A DNA stretch of 38,625 bases from Saccharofermentans sp. (lineage in GTDB: Bacteria > Bacillota > Clostridia > Saccharofermentanales > Saccharofermentanaceae), in contig JAEFBA010000017.1 of assembly GCA_016292145.1 (NCBI GenBank), positions 1 to 38,625 of the forward strand. Reading direction: 5' to 3'. Positions 26,013 to 34,120 of the stretch are shown piece after piece. How positions within the stretch are numbered: position 1 is the first letter of the stretch; every line of letters starts with the position of its first letter. Below the pieces are notes generated by a model, which worked only from the letters and a program-made list of their open reading frames with translations, did no database searches and had not been told where the DNA came from. The position numbers and the translations under genes are program-made.

Positions 26013-27086
26013 TCAGATATCGTAGCGGAGTTCTTTATCTTCGCCTTCCATTGTCCTGTAATGAAGTATCTTGTTCTCTTCATCCAGCGAGACAAATGTA
26101 CTGAATGTTCTTATGTTGTAACTGTTATCAGTTGCGGCATAAGATACATCCGTGAGTCTTACCCATATTCCCGGAAGGACATCTACTGTAAGATCCGCTA
26201 CAAGGCAGTTATCGTTATTTCTTTCGGCATCGCTCATCATGAAGTAATCGAGATAGACTTGCTCCATACCGGCATAATTATCCAGTAATGCCCATGTCGT
26301 ATCGATATGGTAGCCTTTTCCGTTTATCGTCACATACGTCCACGCGTGGCACATACCGTCGTATGTACCGCACGGCAGCGCATCAACGCCTACCTGCATG
26401 AGCAGATAAGCATACACGGCCGCGAAATTGATGCATTGTCCGGTCTTCTTGACAAAAGTCTTGTATACATAGTTGTCCCATTGAACGACGTCATACTCAT
26501 AAGTGTAGTTCTTTGCGACATATAAGTAGAGCTTGAGGGCTTTCTCAAAATCCGTATCGTCTTTCTCAACTGTGCTGTTGATGATGTCAACGATCATGGC
26601 TTCAAAGTCGGCTTCTCTCTTTTTCCACTCATCGATATCCGTTTTGTACGTGATCTTGCCAATGCCGTTCTCGAAAGCAGGAGATCCGTCGGAACTTTCT
26701 GCATCAAACTGAAGTCCTGCCACAGGGAAAAGACAGCACATAATGGTGACATCCGTAACCCACTTATACGCTTTTTCATCAGCGCACTTGAAAGTGGTCT
26801 CGCCTGCTCTTAATGCGTCACAGAGGCTGTACAGAGCATCCCAGTGTTCCTGGGGCACAGTCTTGGCAAGCTGTGCCGAGTATACATGCGGATTAAATTC
26901 GAATTTTTCCTGAATCTGTTCAGAAGATGCTTCCGTCACGGATTCATCTTCGGTAAATACGATCTTCTCTATCGTCTGTGACGTTTCCGGTGAACTTGAT
27001 TCCGTCTGAACAGTCTTAGCACTGTTGCAGCCGGACAAAAGGATTGCAGAAACAAGCAATACACAAATAAAATTCCTGTTCTTCAT
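26013..27086 (-). CDS. Transglutaminase-like lipoprotein, copy 2
   Basis: A 357-residue lipoprotein: signal peptide with lipobox LLSGC, a Ser/Thr/Glu linker to about residue 65, then a domain with a transglutaminase-like core. The catalytic triad is visible as Cys218 (TGQCINFAAVYAYLL), His247 (MCHAWTYV) and Asp262 (YHIDTTWA). Such surface proteins may act as proteases or cross-linking enzymes; substrate unknown. It is a tandem paralogue of the gene 18 bases upstream. GGGGAG stands before ATG. Confidence 0.88.
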   Translation of the reverse strand: MKNRNFICVLLVSAILLSGCNSAKTVQTESSSPETSQTIEKIVFTEDESVTEASSEQIQEKFEFNPHVYSAQLAKTVPQEHWDALYSLCDALRAGETTFKCADEKAYKWVTDVTIMCCLFPVAGLQFDAESSDGSPAFENGIGKITYKTDIDEWKKREADFEAMIVDIINSTVEKDDTDFEKALKLYLYVAKNYTYEYDVVQWDNYVYKTFVKKTGQCINFAAVYAYLLMQVGVDALPCGTYDGMCHAWTYVTINGKGYHIDTTWALLDNYAGMEQVYLDYFMMSDAERNNDNCLVADLTVDVLPGIWVRLTDVSYAATDNSYNIRTFSTFVSLDEENKILHYRTMEGEDKELRYDI

Positions 27087-27104
27087 TCTATCTCCCCATA
27101 GTTC

Positions 27105-28178
27105 TCAGATATTTCCATAGTAAAACTCTTTTGGTTCATTATACAGATCAACATAATGAACTGTCTTCTTCTCTTCATCGAGGGATACGAATCTGCAGTA
27201 ATCCCGTATGCAGTATTGTTCGTCAGTCGCTTCGAACTTAACATTAGTCTTATTCACACTGCACTCGGGCAGCAGAGTTACATTAGGATCAGTTAACGTG
27301 CATCCGTCCGCGATCCTGTCTTTGTCACTCATCATGAAGTAATCCAGATAGATACCGTCTACTCCTTCAGCCTGAAGAGCCCACGTGGCATCGATATGAT
27401 AGCCCTTGCCTCCGATCACGGCATATGTCCAGGCATGACAAAGGTCCTCATAGATACGGTAACTTACTGCATCGATATCTGCCTGAAGGAGGAGATACGC
27501 ATAGACAGACGCAAAATTAACGCACTGTCCCCTCTTTTCCTTAAAGCAGGCATATACATAGTTCTCATCATCACTCAGATTCTCAATAAGCGCATTATCG
27601 TAAACGAAGTTCTTCGCAACATAAAGATACAGTTTAAGAGCCCTCTCATATTCCGAATCGTCTTTCTCAATAGTGCTGTTGAGGATATCTGTGATCGTTT
27701 TTTCAAAATCAGATTCTCTTTTGATGAAGTCTTCAACAGGCATGTTGTAGCAGATCTTTCCGGTCCCGTTCTCGTAAGCAGGAGAACCGTCGGTGCTTTT
27801 TCCTTCTATCTTCGCACCTGCCGCAGGAAACAGATCACATAACACAGATACATCAGTAGCCCAGTTATAGGCTTCCTGGCTTGAACACTTGAAAGTACCC
27901 TCACCCTTTCTTAAAGCATCGCAAAGGTTATAGAACGAGTCCCAGTAATCCTGTGGGATTCTTTCTGCGATCTTTCCTGAATAAACATGAGGATTGAATT
28001 CAAAAGGCTCAGAAGCCGTAGTTTCCGTTGCAGAGGTTTCTGCTAAAGCAGATTCCGCCGTTTGTCCGGCAGCACCGCTGATAATAGTCTGTTCTGTTGT
28101 TTCAGCCTTGCCCCTGTTACACCCTGAAACCAAAAAAGCAAAGGCCAGTACAAGACTTAAAACTTTCTCTCTTTTCAT
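27105..28178 (-). CDS. Transglutaminase-like lipoprotein, copy 1
   Basis: A 357-residue paralogue of the downstream gene with the same plan: lipobox VSGC, linker to ~65, and a triad C219 (RGQCVNFASVYAYLL), H248 (LCHAWTY) and D263 (YHIDATWA). Both begin their folded part with FEFNPHVYSG/A. The two proteins are equal in length but clearly diverged, so the duplication is not recent. The first gene of the pair carries the promoter region, where an inverted repeat covers the ribosome site AAGGGGA. Confidence 0.88.
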   Translation of the reverse strand: MKREKVLSLVLAFAFLVSGCNRGKAETTEQTIISGAAGQTAESALAETSATETTASEPFEFNPHVYSGKIAERIPQDYWDSFYNLCDALRKGEGTFKCSSQEAYNWATDVSVLCDLFPAAGAKIEGKSTDGSPAYENGTGKICYNMPVEDFIKRESDFEKTITDILNSTIEKDDSEYERALKLYLYVAKNFVYDNALIENLSDDENYVYACFKEKRGQCVNFASVYAYLLLQADIDAVSYRIYEDLCHAWTYAVIGGKGYHIDATWALQAEGVDGIYLDYFMMSDKDRIADGCTLTDPNVTLLPECSVNKTNVKFEATDEQYCIRDYCRFVSLDEEKKTVHYVDLYNEPKEFYYGNI

Positions 28179-28181
28179 AGC

Positions 28182-28217
28182 AATTCCCCTTCCGTGCGAT
28201 TATACAGAAGGGGAATT
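28182..28217 (-). promoter_or_regulatory. Inverted repeat over promoter and ribosome site of the lipoprotein pair
   Basis: AATTCCCCTTC (28182-28192) and GAAGGGGAATT (28207-28217) are perfect 11-bp arms with a 14-base spacer. A perfect minus-strand TATAAT (28204-28199) sits in the spacer and the proximal arm holds the ribosome site. As DNA it could be an operator; as RNA from further upstream it would hide the ribosome site. Confidence 0.6.
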
Positions 28218-28260
28218 AAACTAAAAGCATCTAAATTTCGGCAAAAATCAGGTATTTTCG

Positions 28261-28698
28261 TTATTTCTTCATGGACTGGATCTTATCGTTCATCTTCCTG
28301 GCTTCTCTGCTGTAGTAGCGCATGAAGCAGAACCAGATGACAAACGCTACGGCAAGCTGGATTGCTGCTATGATGATGCCCTGTACGAGGTTTGTTGAAG
28401 CTCCGAACCAGCCGACCGCAAATGCTACTGCCGTGTAGATCGCGCAGCCTATTCCCATGTGGATTATTACCTTTACGGGAGTCGGGATGCTCTCCTTGTG
28501 ATATACGATTGTAGGGATTCCGAATCCCAGGCCTACCAGGATACTTCCTAAAGCCATCTTCGTATATCCGTAGTCTGTAAGGCTGAAGTTGCCGCCGAAA
28601 GCGATATCGAACGCCATTCCGATAAGGCAGAAGATCGTAAGCGCCATACTGATGCTTATTACCGTACTCTTCAAAACTTCTTTAATTACATTTTTCAT
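28261..28698 (-). CDS. DUF3021 membrane protein
   Basis: A 145-residue protein with four TM segments, two near the N-terminus and two after residue ~80. Family members are usually encoded with a LytTR regulator, and here the LytTR gene stops 13 bases upstream. They are thought to modulate that regulator. Start MKNVIKEV follows AAGGAGG; a longer reading runs into the LytTR gene and is rejected. Confidence 0.85.
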   Translation of the reverse strand: MKNVIKEVLKSTVISISMALTIFCLIGMAFDIAFGGNFSLTDYGYTKMALGSILVGLGFGIPTIVYHKESIPTPVKVIIHMGIGCAIYTAVAFAVGWFGASTNLVQGIIIAAIQLAVAFVIWFCFMRYYSREARKMNDKIQSMKK

Positions 28699-28711
28699 TG
28701 CTATTACCTCC

Positions 28712-29149
28712 TTATAATCCCAAATATTTCTTAAATGCCGGAAGGTATTTTCTGGAAACATAATCTTTGTTTCCGTTCTTTAATTTCAATAAGAGCGTGC
28801 CTGAGAATCCGGGTTCTATGCTGTCCATATATGAGAGGTTTACCAGTGTGGTCTTTGATATCTGCATGAACTTGCTCCCCAATTGTTCTGAAAGCTCGTA
28901 GAGCCTTCTTCTTGAGCGGTACTGGCTCTTCGCGCCGTATATGATCGTATCCCCGTCCTCTACCCTTACCATGTATATCTCGTCGGGTTTTAAGACCACA
29001 ATGTCTTCTTCGTTCCTGAAAGCAGTTACCGGTGTCTCTTCCGTGCCCAGCATATCCACTGCCCTCTGGATCTCGTCAGTTACCTTGGCCGTATGGATAA
29101 CGGCAAACGGCTCTTTATATTCAGATGAAATATCAATACTTACCTTCAC
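28712..29149 (-). CDS. LytTR DNA-binding regulator
   Basis: A 145-residue protein whose C-terminal ~100 residues are a LytTR domain (FMQISKTTLVNLSYMDSIEP, YVSRKYLPAFKKYLG). It has no receiver domain, as usual for LytTR genes paired with DUF3021. The GTG start follows GGAGG. It probably controls its own operon. Confidence 0.9.
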   Translation of the reverse strand: MKVSIDISSEYKEPFAVIHTAKVTDEIQRAVDMLGTEETPVTAFRNEEDIVVLKPDEIYMVRVEDGDTIIYGAKSQYRSRRRLYELSEQLGSKFMQISKTTLVNLSYMDSIEPGFSGTLLLKLKNGNKDYVSRKYLPAFKKYLGL

Positions 29150-29217
29150 TTTGAGTAATCCTCCGATGGAAAGATGCTCTTATGTTACCTCATTTTTCTT
29201 CCTGAACGATGCGAACT

Positions 29218-29247
29218 TCAAGAACTCGTAATGAATGCCTTGATCAT
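29218..29247 (-). CDS. Possible 9-residue leader peptide before LytTR
   Basis: Encodes MIKAFITSS then TGA, with an AGGAGG eight bases before ATG, better than that of most genes here. It lies in the predicted LytTR leader. A shifted frame over the same DNA reads like protein (EFLKFASFRKKNEV), so this could also be a decayed gene. Confidence 0.4.
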   Translation of the reverse strand: MIKAFITSS

Positions 29248-29281
29248 ATCTGTCACCTCCTGTTTCCTTGTTTGTAGCCAA

Positions 29282-29290
29282 ATACTAGCA
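29282..29290 (-). promoter_or_regulatory. Extended -10 promoter of the LytTR operon
   Basis: Minus strand TGCTAGTAT is an extended -10; 17 bases upstream GATACA is a weak -35. The predicted start near 29275 gives a leader of about 125 bases that holds the short leader ORF. Confidence 0.45.
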
Positions 29291-29362
29291 AAGGCTTTTT
29301 TCCCTGTATCGCGAAAAGCGGTAAGTGGCTGATTTTCGAAGGTGAAATGCAAAAACAGCTTG

Positions 29363-29390
29363 TTGCCATAAATATATCTGTCAGTATAAA
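29363..29390 (+). promoter_or_regulatory. Promoter of the alanine symporter gene
   Basis: TTGCCA (29363-29368), a 16-base spacer, and TATAAA (29385-29390), about 23 bases before AGGAG. Confidence 0.65.
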
Positions 29391-29419
29391 ATAAACCATT
29401 CGTAATCAGGAGAATGTTT

Positions 29420-30994
29420 ATGGACAATTCATTTTGGGACACTTTGGCAGGCATTAATGACGTAATCAACGAATTCGTCTGGGTAAAGATCGGTATCATC
29501 CTTCTCATCGGCACCGGAATCCTCATGACGATCTTAACAGGGTTTTTCCAGGTCACTCATTTCGGGCACTGGTGGAAAAAGACCATCGGAAGCCTTTTCG
29601 ATAAAAAGGTTATCTCCCACACAAAAGAAAAAGCATCCATTTCACAGTTCCAGGCACTCTGCACGGCTCTTGCAGCTACAGTAGGTGTCGGCAACATTGC
29701 AGGCGTATCCGCAGCCATTATGACAGGCGGCCCGGGCGCTGTTTTCTGGATGTGGGTCGCAGCATTCTTCGGCATGATGACCAACTATTCCGAAAACATC
29801 CTCGGCATCTACTACAGAAGAAAGAATCATGAAGGAGAATGGTCAGGCGGTGCCATGTACTATCTCCAGGACGGCTTGGGCGGTTATCCGCACATGAAGA
29901 TCATAGGAAGGATCCTTGCCATAATTTTCGCGGTATGCGCAGCGCTTGCAGCATTCGGTATCGGAAACATGGGCCAGGTCAACAAGATCGTAATCAACTT
30001 CACATCGGCATTTGACATCAAGCCGCTGTCTTCCAAGGTTCTCTATTCATCAGGCGATACTGATGTCACGCTCTACATGCTCATCGTCGGAATAATTCTG
30101 ATGGTGCTCGTAGGATTCGTTGTTTTAGGCGGTCTTAAGAGGATCGCTACCGTAGCTGAGACAGTAGTTCCTGTAATGGTAGTCCTTTTCGTTCTTGGAA
30201 GCATTATCATCATCATCGCAAACTTCAGGGGCATCCTCCCTGCTTTCAAGGCAATCTTCACCATGGCATTCACAAAGCAGGCTGCCTGGGGCGGCGCTAC
30301 AGGCGTTGCCTTCAAGACGATAATCACACAGGGATGCAAGAGAGGCGTCTTTTCAAACGAAGCAGGCCTCGGTTCATCAGTTATGGTACACAGCAACTCC
30401 AACGTCAAAGAGCCTGTTAAGCAGGGCCTCTGGGGCATCTTTGAAGTTTTTGCCGATACGATCATCGTCTGCTCGATGACAGCTCTTACGATCCTTACAT
30501 CAGGAGTTATCGACCTTACAACAGGTGCTGCAGACACAGCTTCTGATGCTACACTTGTAGCTGAGGCTTTCAATACTATCTTCAAGTTCGGTAACTTCGA
30601 ATTCGGCAGGATATTCATTGCCCTTGCAATTCTCGCATTCGCATTTACGACTATCCTCGGCTGGTCTCACTACGGCTCAAAGGCAGTCGAATACCTGGCA
30701 GGAAAGCATGCGCCAGTTATCACAAAGATCTATAAGGTATTATTCGTTATCATGATCCTGTCTGGCGCCCTCATGACTTCTTCTATCGCATGGGATATCT
30801 CCGATACATTCAACGGTCTCATGATGATCCCCAACCTCATCGGTGTTCTCGCAATGAGCCCTGTTGTAATGAAGCTCACCAGGAACTACGTTGACAGAAG
30901 ACTCCACGGCAAGGATATTGAACCGATGCTTTCCTTCGATCCGAAGACCCAGGAAGAAAACGCCAAGATCATTAAAGAGACTCAGGAAGACTGA
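29420..30994 (+). CDS. Sodium:alanine symporter family protein (AGCS)
   Basis: A 524-residue, multi-TM amino-acid carrier that takes up alanine or glycine with sodium. AGCS marks are FQALCTALAATVGVGNIAGVSAAIMTGGPGAVFWMW, NYSENILGIYYRRK and KRGVFSNEAGLGS. The start is the second ATG (MDNSFW): AGGAG is seven bases before it and only one base before the first ATG. It ends at a strong terminator. Which amino acid it prefers cannot be told. Confidence 0.95.
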   Translation: MDNSFWDTLAGINDVINEFVWVKIGIILLIGTGILMTILTGFFQVTHFGHWWKKTIGSLFDKKVISHTKEKASISQFQALCTALAATVGVGNIAGVSAAIMTGGPGAVFWMWVAAFFGMMTNYSENILGIYYRRKNHEGEWSGGAMYYLQDGLGGYPHMKIIGRILAIIFAVCAALAAFGIGNMGQVNKIVINFTSAFDIKPLSSKVLYSSGDTDVTLYMLIVGIILMVLVGFVVLGGLKRIATVAETVVPVMVVLFVLGSIIIIIANFRGILPAFKAIFTMAFTKQAAWGGATGVAFKTIITQGCKRGVFSNEAGLGSSVMVHSNSNVKEPVKQGLWGIFEVFADTIIVCSMTALTILTSGVIDLTTGAADTASDATLVAEAFNTIFKFGNFEFGRIFIALAILAFAFTTILGWSHYGSKAVEYLAGKHAPVITKIYKVLFVIMILSGALMTSSIAWDISDTFNGLMMIPNLIGVLAMSPVVMKLTRNYVDRRLHGKDIEPMLSFDPKTQEENAKIIKETQED

Positions 30995-31024
30995 TACTAT
31001 ACCGGTTGATCAGGATCTCATCAT

Positions 31025-31062
31025 TAAGCACGCAGTCAAAAGGTTGCGTGCTTATTTATTAT
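31025..31062 (+). terminator. Rho-independent terminator after the symporter gene
   Basis: A perfect 10-bp stem, TAAGCACGCA (31025-31034) and TGCGTGCTTA (31045-31054), then TTTATTATTT. Confidence 0.9.
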
Positions 31063-31094
31063 TTATGCACGAGCACTTCAAACATGTTTTAGCG

Positions 31095-31100
31095 TATAAT
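31095..31100 (+). promoter_or_regulatory. -10 element placed for a leaderless mRNA
   Basis: A perfect TATAAT is followed by exactly six bases (CTTTTT), then ATG. Transcription from it would start on the A of the start codon. There is no ribosome site. The -35 region is weak. Confidence 0.55.
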
Positions 31101-31106
31101 CTTTTT

Positions 31107-33134
31107 ATGAAGATCTACCGCAACATAATCTCAGTTATTTCATTTGCCTTATCAATTTACATATTGATATTGAATCTGTTCTGCACCTGTTTTACGACCG
31201 CTGACAGATTCCAGATGAACTACTTCTCAGGTGATATCGTTATCTTCAACCTGCTTGCTATAGCGCTTGCCTTAACGGGAGTAATCTTCTGCGACAGGAT
31301 AAAGATCAGGGAGTTTGCAAATAAACACTTCACTTTGCTGAAGATAATACTCCTGGCACTTATTGCGGTCATAGGAGTCGTATTCTCCCTTTCCTGCGGG
31401 CTTGGTACAACTGCTGACCAGCTGAATGTCCAGGTAAGCGTCGCTGATCTTAGGAACGGCAATACGGAGTTTTTCCGGCCTGCCGGATACATGGATATCT
31501 ATCCGAACCAGTATGGTCTGGCCCTCCTCTCCTATCTCGCAAGCTTTGCCGTCGGCACATACAATTACACTTTCTTCAGGCTTGTAAATGTGCTTTGCCT
31601 CGTGCTGCTCTATAACGAATTATCGCTTATAGGAAAGCAGATAGGACTCGGGAAAACATCGCAGCTCCTGCTCCTTGTTACAGGCATCTTCTTTATGCCG
31701 TCAACTCTCTACGCTCTTTACATCTACGGAAACATCGCTGCCCTCGCGCTGTCAGTTCTTGCTGTAAGGCTTATCGTACAGGCATTCGAAAAGAACAAGG
31801 CCCTATATTCGGTTCTCTCACTTATCGCCATGTTCTTCTCCTGCGTCATCAAGAGCAACCAGATGATCTTTGCAGTAGGCATCGCAATATACTGTCTGTT
31901 CAAGGCAATCTCTGTCAGGAATTACAAGCGTCTTATTGTTGTTCCGGCAATGATCCTTTGCGTCTGGCTGTCTTCATTCATACCGCTTCTTGTAATGAGG
32001 AATTTAACAGGACTTCCTCTTAACGGAGGCGTCAGCTACATCTCCTACCTTGCCATGGGCGTCCAGGAGAACGATCAGAACTATCCCGGCGGCTATAACG
32101 GTTTTAACGCGGATACTTATGAACAGTTCGGCGGCGATAAGGAAGCGCAGTCCGCATATGCAGCTGAAGTATATAAAGCGTCACTGACGGAGATGATGGA
32201 AGAGCCCGCTTATTTCCTGAATTTCTTTACCAGAAAGCAGCTTCACCAGTGGGCAGATCCCGCATATAAGGCTTATATGTGCATCCAGACATGCCCCGAG
32301 CACGATACGGCGCAGTGGTTCTACGAATTCATAAGACCGGAGCACGCATACCCGGTGCTTATCGCACTGTCATTTTTCCAGGTCATAGTATGGACCGGAG
32401 TAGTCCTTTCCCTCTGGTTCGCAAAAAAGCAAAAGCACCTCGAAGAAGCGCTCTTCATGCCGATGATATTTGTCGGCGGCTTTATCTTCCACACCTTCTG
32501 GGAAGCCAAATCACAGTATGTCTTCTCATACTTCATGATCCTCTTCCCGATAAGCTTATTGGGTCTAAGATTGTTTAAGGAATGGTTTGCCTCAAGAGAC
32601 AAGACTCCGCTTAAAGAGAAGATTAAGAAACTGAATAACACAAAGATCTCCTGGTCATTCTCATTTACACTGGCTGCAGCAGCCACCGTTCTGGTATTCG
32701 GAGAAGTCTTAGGGCTTGCCACCATGCGTACCCAGCTGCCTCAGGACAGGGCTTTATACAAGGACTACATAAGCAGGACCTATGTCGAATCCTGGAATCC
32801 TTTAGGCGACGGCACTTACATCTTAACAAGCGGTGATACACGGATCGAATGCGAGCTCATCAACAAAGGCGATAAGACACTCATAAAAGAAAAAGACGGC
32901 GACAGATATCTGACGGTTGATAACGGCATCACAAGCTGGCAGGCAAAGAACGTTAACCTTACACAGGCATTTAAGTTCTATACTGACGGTGACAAGCTTG
33001 CGGTAGGATTTGATGACGACTATATCTTATGGTTCTCTGAGGGTAAGCCTCAGGTCAACTATGTCCTCTACGGAACACTTATGCACTCAGGCCTTGATGA
33101 CAGCATGATCTGGCATTATGAGAAGATCGGCTAG
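31107..33134 (+). CDS. GT-C-like polytopic membrane glycosyltransferase
   Basis: A 675-residue protein with roughly a dozen TMs and a C-terminal outer domain of about 110 residues after the last TM. The first large outer loop holds TTADQLNVQVSVADLRNG and MDIYPNQYGLALLSYLAS; an acidic residue in loop 1 and a YPNQYG-type motif are typical of GT-C transferases that use lipid-linked sugars. This call rests on topology and motifs only. ATG 31107 was chosen (MKIYRNI); a reading that starts inside the upstream symporter gene and crosses its terminator is rejected. Confidence 0.72.
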   Translation: MKIYRNIISVISFALSIYILILNLFCTCFTTADRFQMNYFSGDIVIFNLLAIALALTGVIFCDRIKIREFANKHFTLLKIILLALIAVIGVVFSLSCGLGTTADQLNVQVSVADLRNGNTEFFRPAGYMDIYPNQYGLALLSYLASFAVGTYNYTFFRLVNVLCLVLLYNELSLIGKQIGLGKTSQLLLLVTGIFFMPSTLYALYIYGNIAALALSVLAVRLIVQAFEKNKALYSVLSLIAMFFSCVIKSNQMIFAVGIAIYCLFKAISVRNYKRLIVVPAMILCVWLSSFIPLLVMRNLTGLPLNGGVSYISYLAMGVQENDQNYPGGYNGFNADTYEQFGGDKEAQSAYAAEVYKASLTEMMEEPAYFLNFFTRKQLHQWADPAYKAYMCIQTCPEHDTAQWFYEFIRPEHAYPVLIALSFFQVIVWTGVVLSLWFAKKQKHLEEALFMPMIFVGGFIFHTFWEAKSQYVFSYFMILFPISLLGLRLFKEWFASRDKTPLKEKIKKLNNTKISWSFSFTLAAAATVLVFGEVLGLATMRTQLPQDRALYKDYISRTYVESWNPLGDGTYILTSGDTRIECELINKGDKTLIKEKDGDRYLTVDNGITSWQAKNVNLTQAFKFYTDGDKLAVGFDDDYILWFSEGKPQVNYVLYGTLMHSGLDDSMIWHYEKIG

Positions 33135-33135
33135 A

Positions 33136-34080
33136 TCAGTTCTGCTCTTCAGCTTCCTTCAGATTAAAGCTGACGGTGATCATGAGAATGCCGTCCTTAA
33201 GATCAGCTTCGATCGTTCCGTTATTCCTTGTTATGAGTTCTTTCGCTATCGAGAAGCCCAAACCTGTAGAAGCATTGCCCTCTTTTACCGTAAAATAGCG
33301 GTCGAAAAGCTTTGCGGCCGACACAGGAGTCAGGTCCGGTGCAGGATTGCTGAATATTACCTGCCCTTTCGGATCGAGCTTTACTTTCAGATCGTTGTTG
33401 GCATACTTGATAGCATTGCCGATTATGTTCTCGAAAATACGGTTTGCACTCTTCTTATCGCATAATACAAATACAGGCTCATCAGGTATCTCGATATCAG
33501 GTTCGATCCCTCTCTTCTTAAAACCGGCATAAAACGAGAGCATGCATTCTTCCAATACTCTGCAGATATCGATGGGCTCTGAAGAGACACTCTCAGTCTG
33601 CACAGGATATCTCTCGGGATCAGTGGAAGTACTGTATTTGAAGAGTTCGTCTGCCAGGTCGCTCAAAGAAAGCGTGCGGCTCTTGATACGCTCAAGATAC
33701 TGGGCTTTTAATTCCTCATCCTTCTCATCAGCCATCAGGTCCAAATAGGAATTGATCGCCGTAAGAGGCGTTCTTATATCATGGGATATTCCCGTAACGG
33801 CTTCTGCAACCTTGCGGTTGCCGTCTAAGTATTCGTTGCGCTCCCTGTCAAGATTCTTAAGCTCTCTGTTAAGGATCTCAGCTGTGTGTCTTGCATGAGG
33901 ATCTGAAGTAGTCAGAGTAACAGGGATCTGAGTCTTTCCGCTTACCTGGTCTTCTATATTTTCAGTAAGCTCATCAAAACCGCGCCTTAAGAGAATGATC
34001 TTAATGACCGCAAGAGTAAGTGCTATGGCAAGCAAAACGCACAGAATGATCAGTACCGACAAGTTAAAGACTTCTTTCAT
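33136..34080 (-). CDS. Sensor histidine kinase, small single-TM type
   Basis: A 314-residue kinase: TM at about 7-31, a linker, a HisKA helix with GISHDIRTPLTAINSY (H100 phosphorylated), N-box NIIGNAIKYA and G-box TGLGFSIAKELI. It has almost no outer domain, so it probably senses through the membrane or a partner protein. No response regulator adjoins it. It lies 40 bases after the permease array and may be read with it. No ribosome site is seen before ATG. It converges tail to tail with the GT-C gene, one base apart. Confidence 0.93.
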   Translation of the reverse strand: MKEVFNLSVLIILCVLLAIALTLAVIKIILLRRGFDELTENIEDQVSGKTQIPVTLTTSDPHARHTAEILNRELKNLDRERNEYLDGNRKVAEAVTGISHDIRTPLTAINSYLDLMADEKDEELKAQYLERIKSRTLSLSDLADELFKYSTSTDPERYPVQTESVSSEPIDICRVLEECMLSFYAGFKKRGIEPDIEIPDEPVFVLCDKKSANRIFENIIGNAIKYANNDLKVKLDPKGQVIFSNPAPDLTPVSAAKLFDRYFTVKEGNASTGLGFSIAKELITRNNGTIEADLKDGILMITVSFNLKEAEEQN

Positions 34081-34120
34081 AAAGATATGGACAATGATAC
34101 CACAAGTGTAAATCTATTCT

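Noticed and set aside
29218..29556. 112-codon minus-strand frame overlapping the symporter start
   Set aside because: Overlaps the symporter gene and its promoter in reverse; only its last nine codons have a ribosome site.
30891..31106. Longer start for the GT-C-like gene inside the symporter gene
   Set aside because: It would cross the symporter terminator and adds a basic, repeat-poor sequence unlike a membrane N-terminus.
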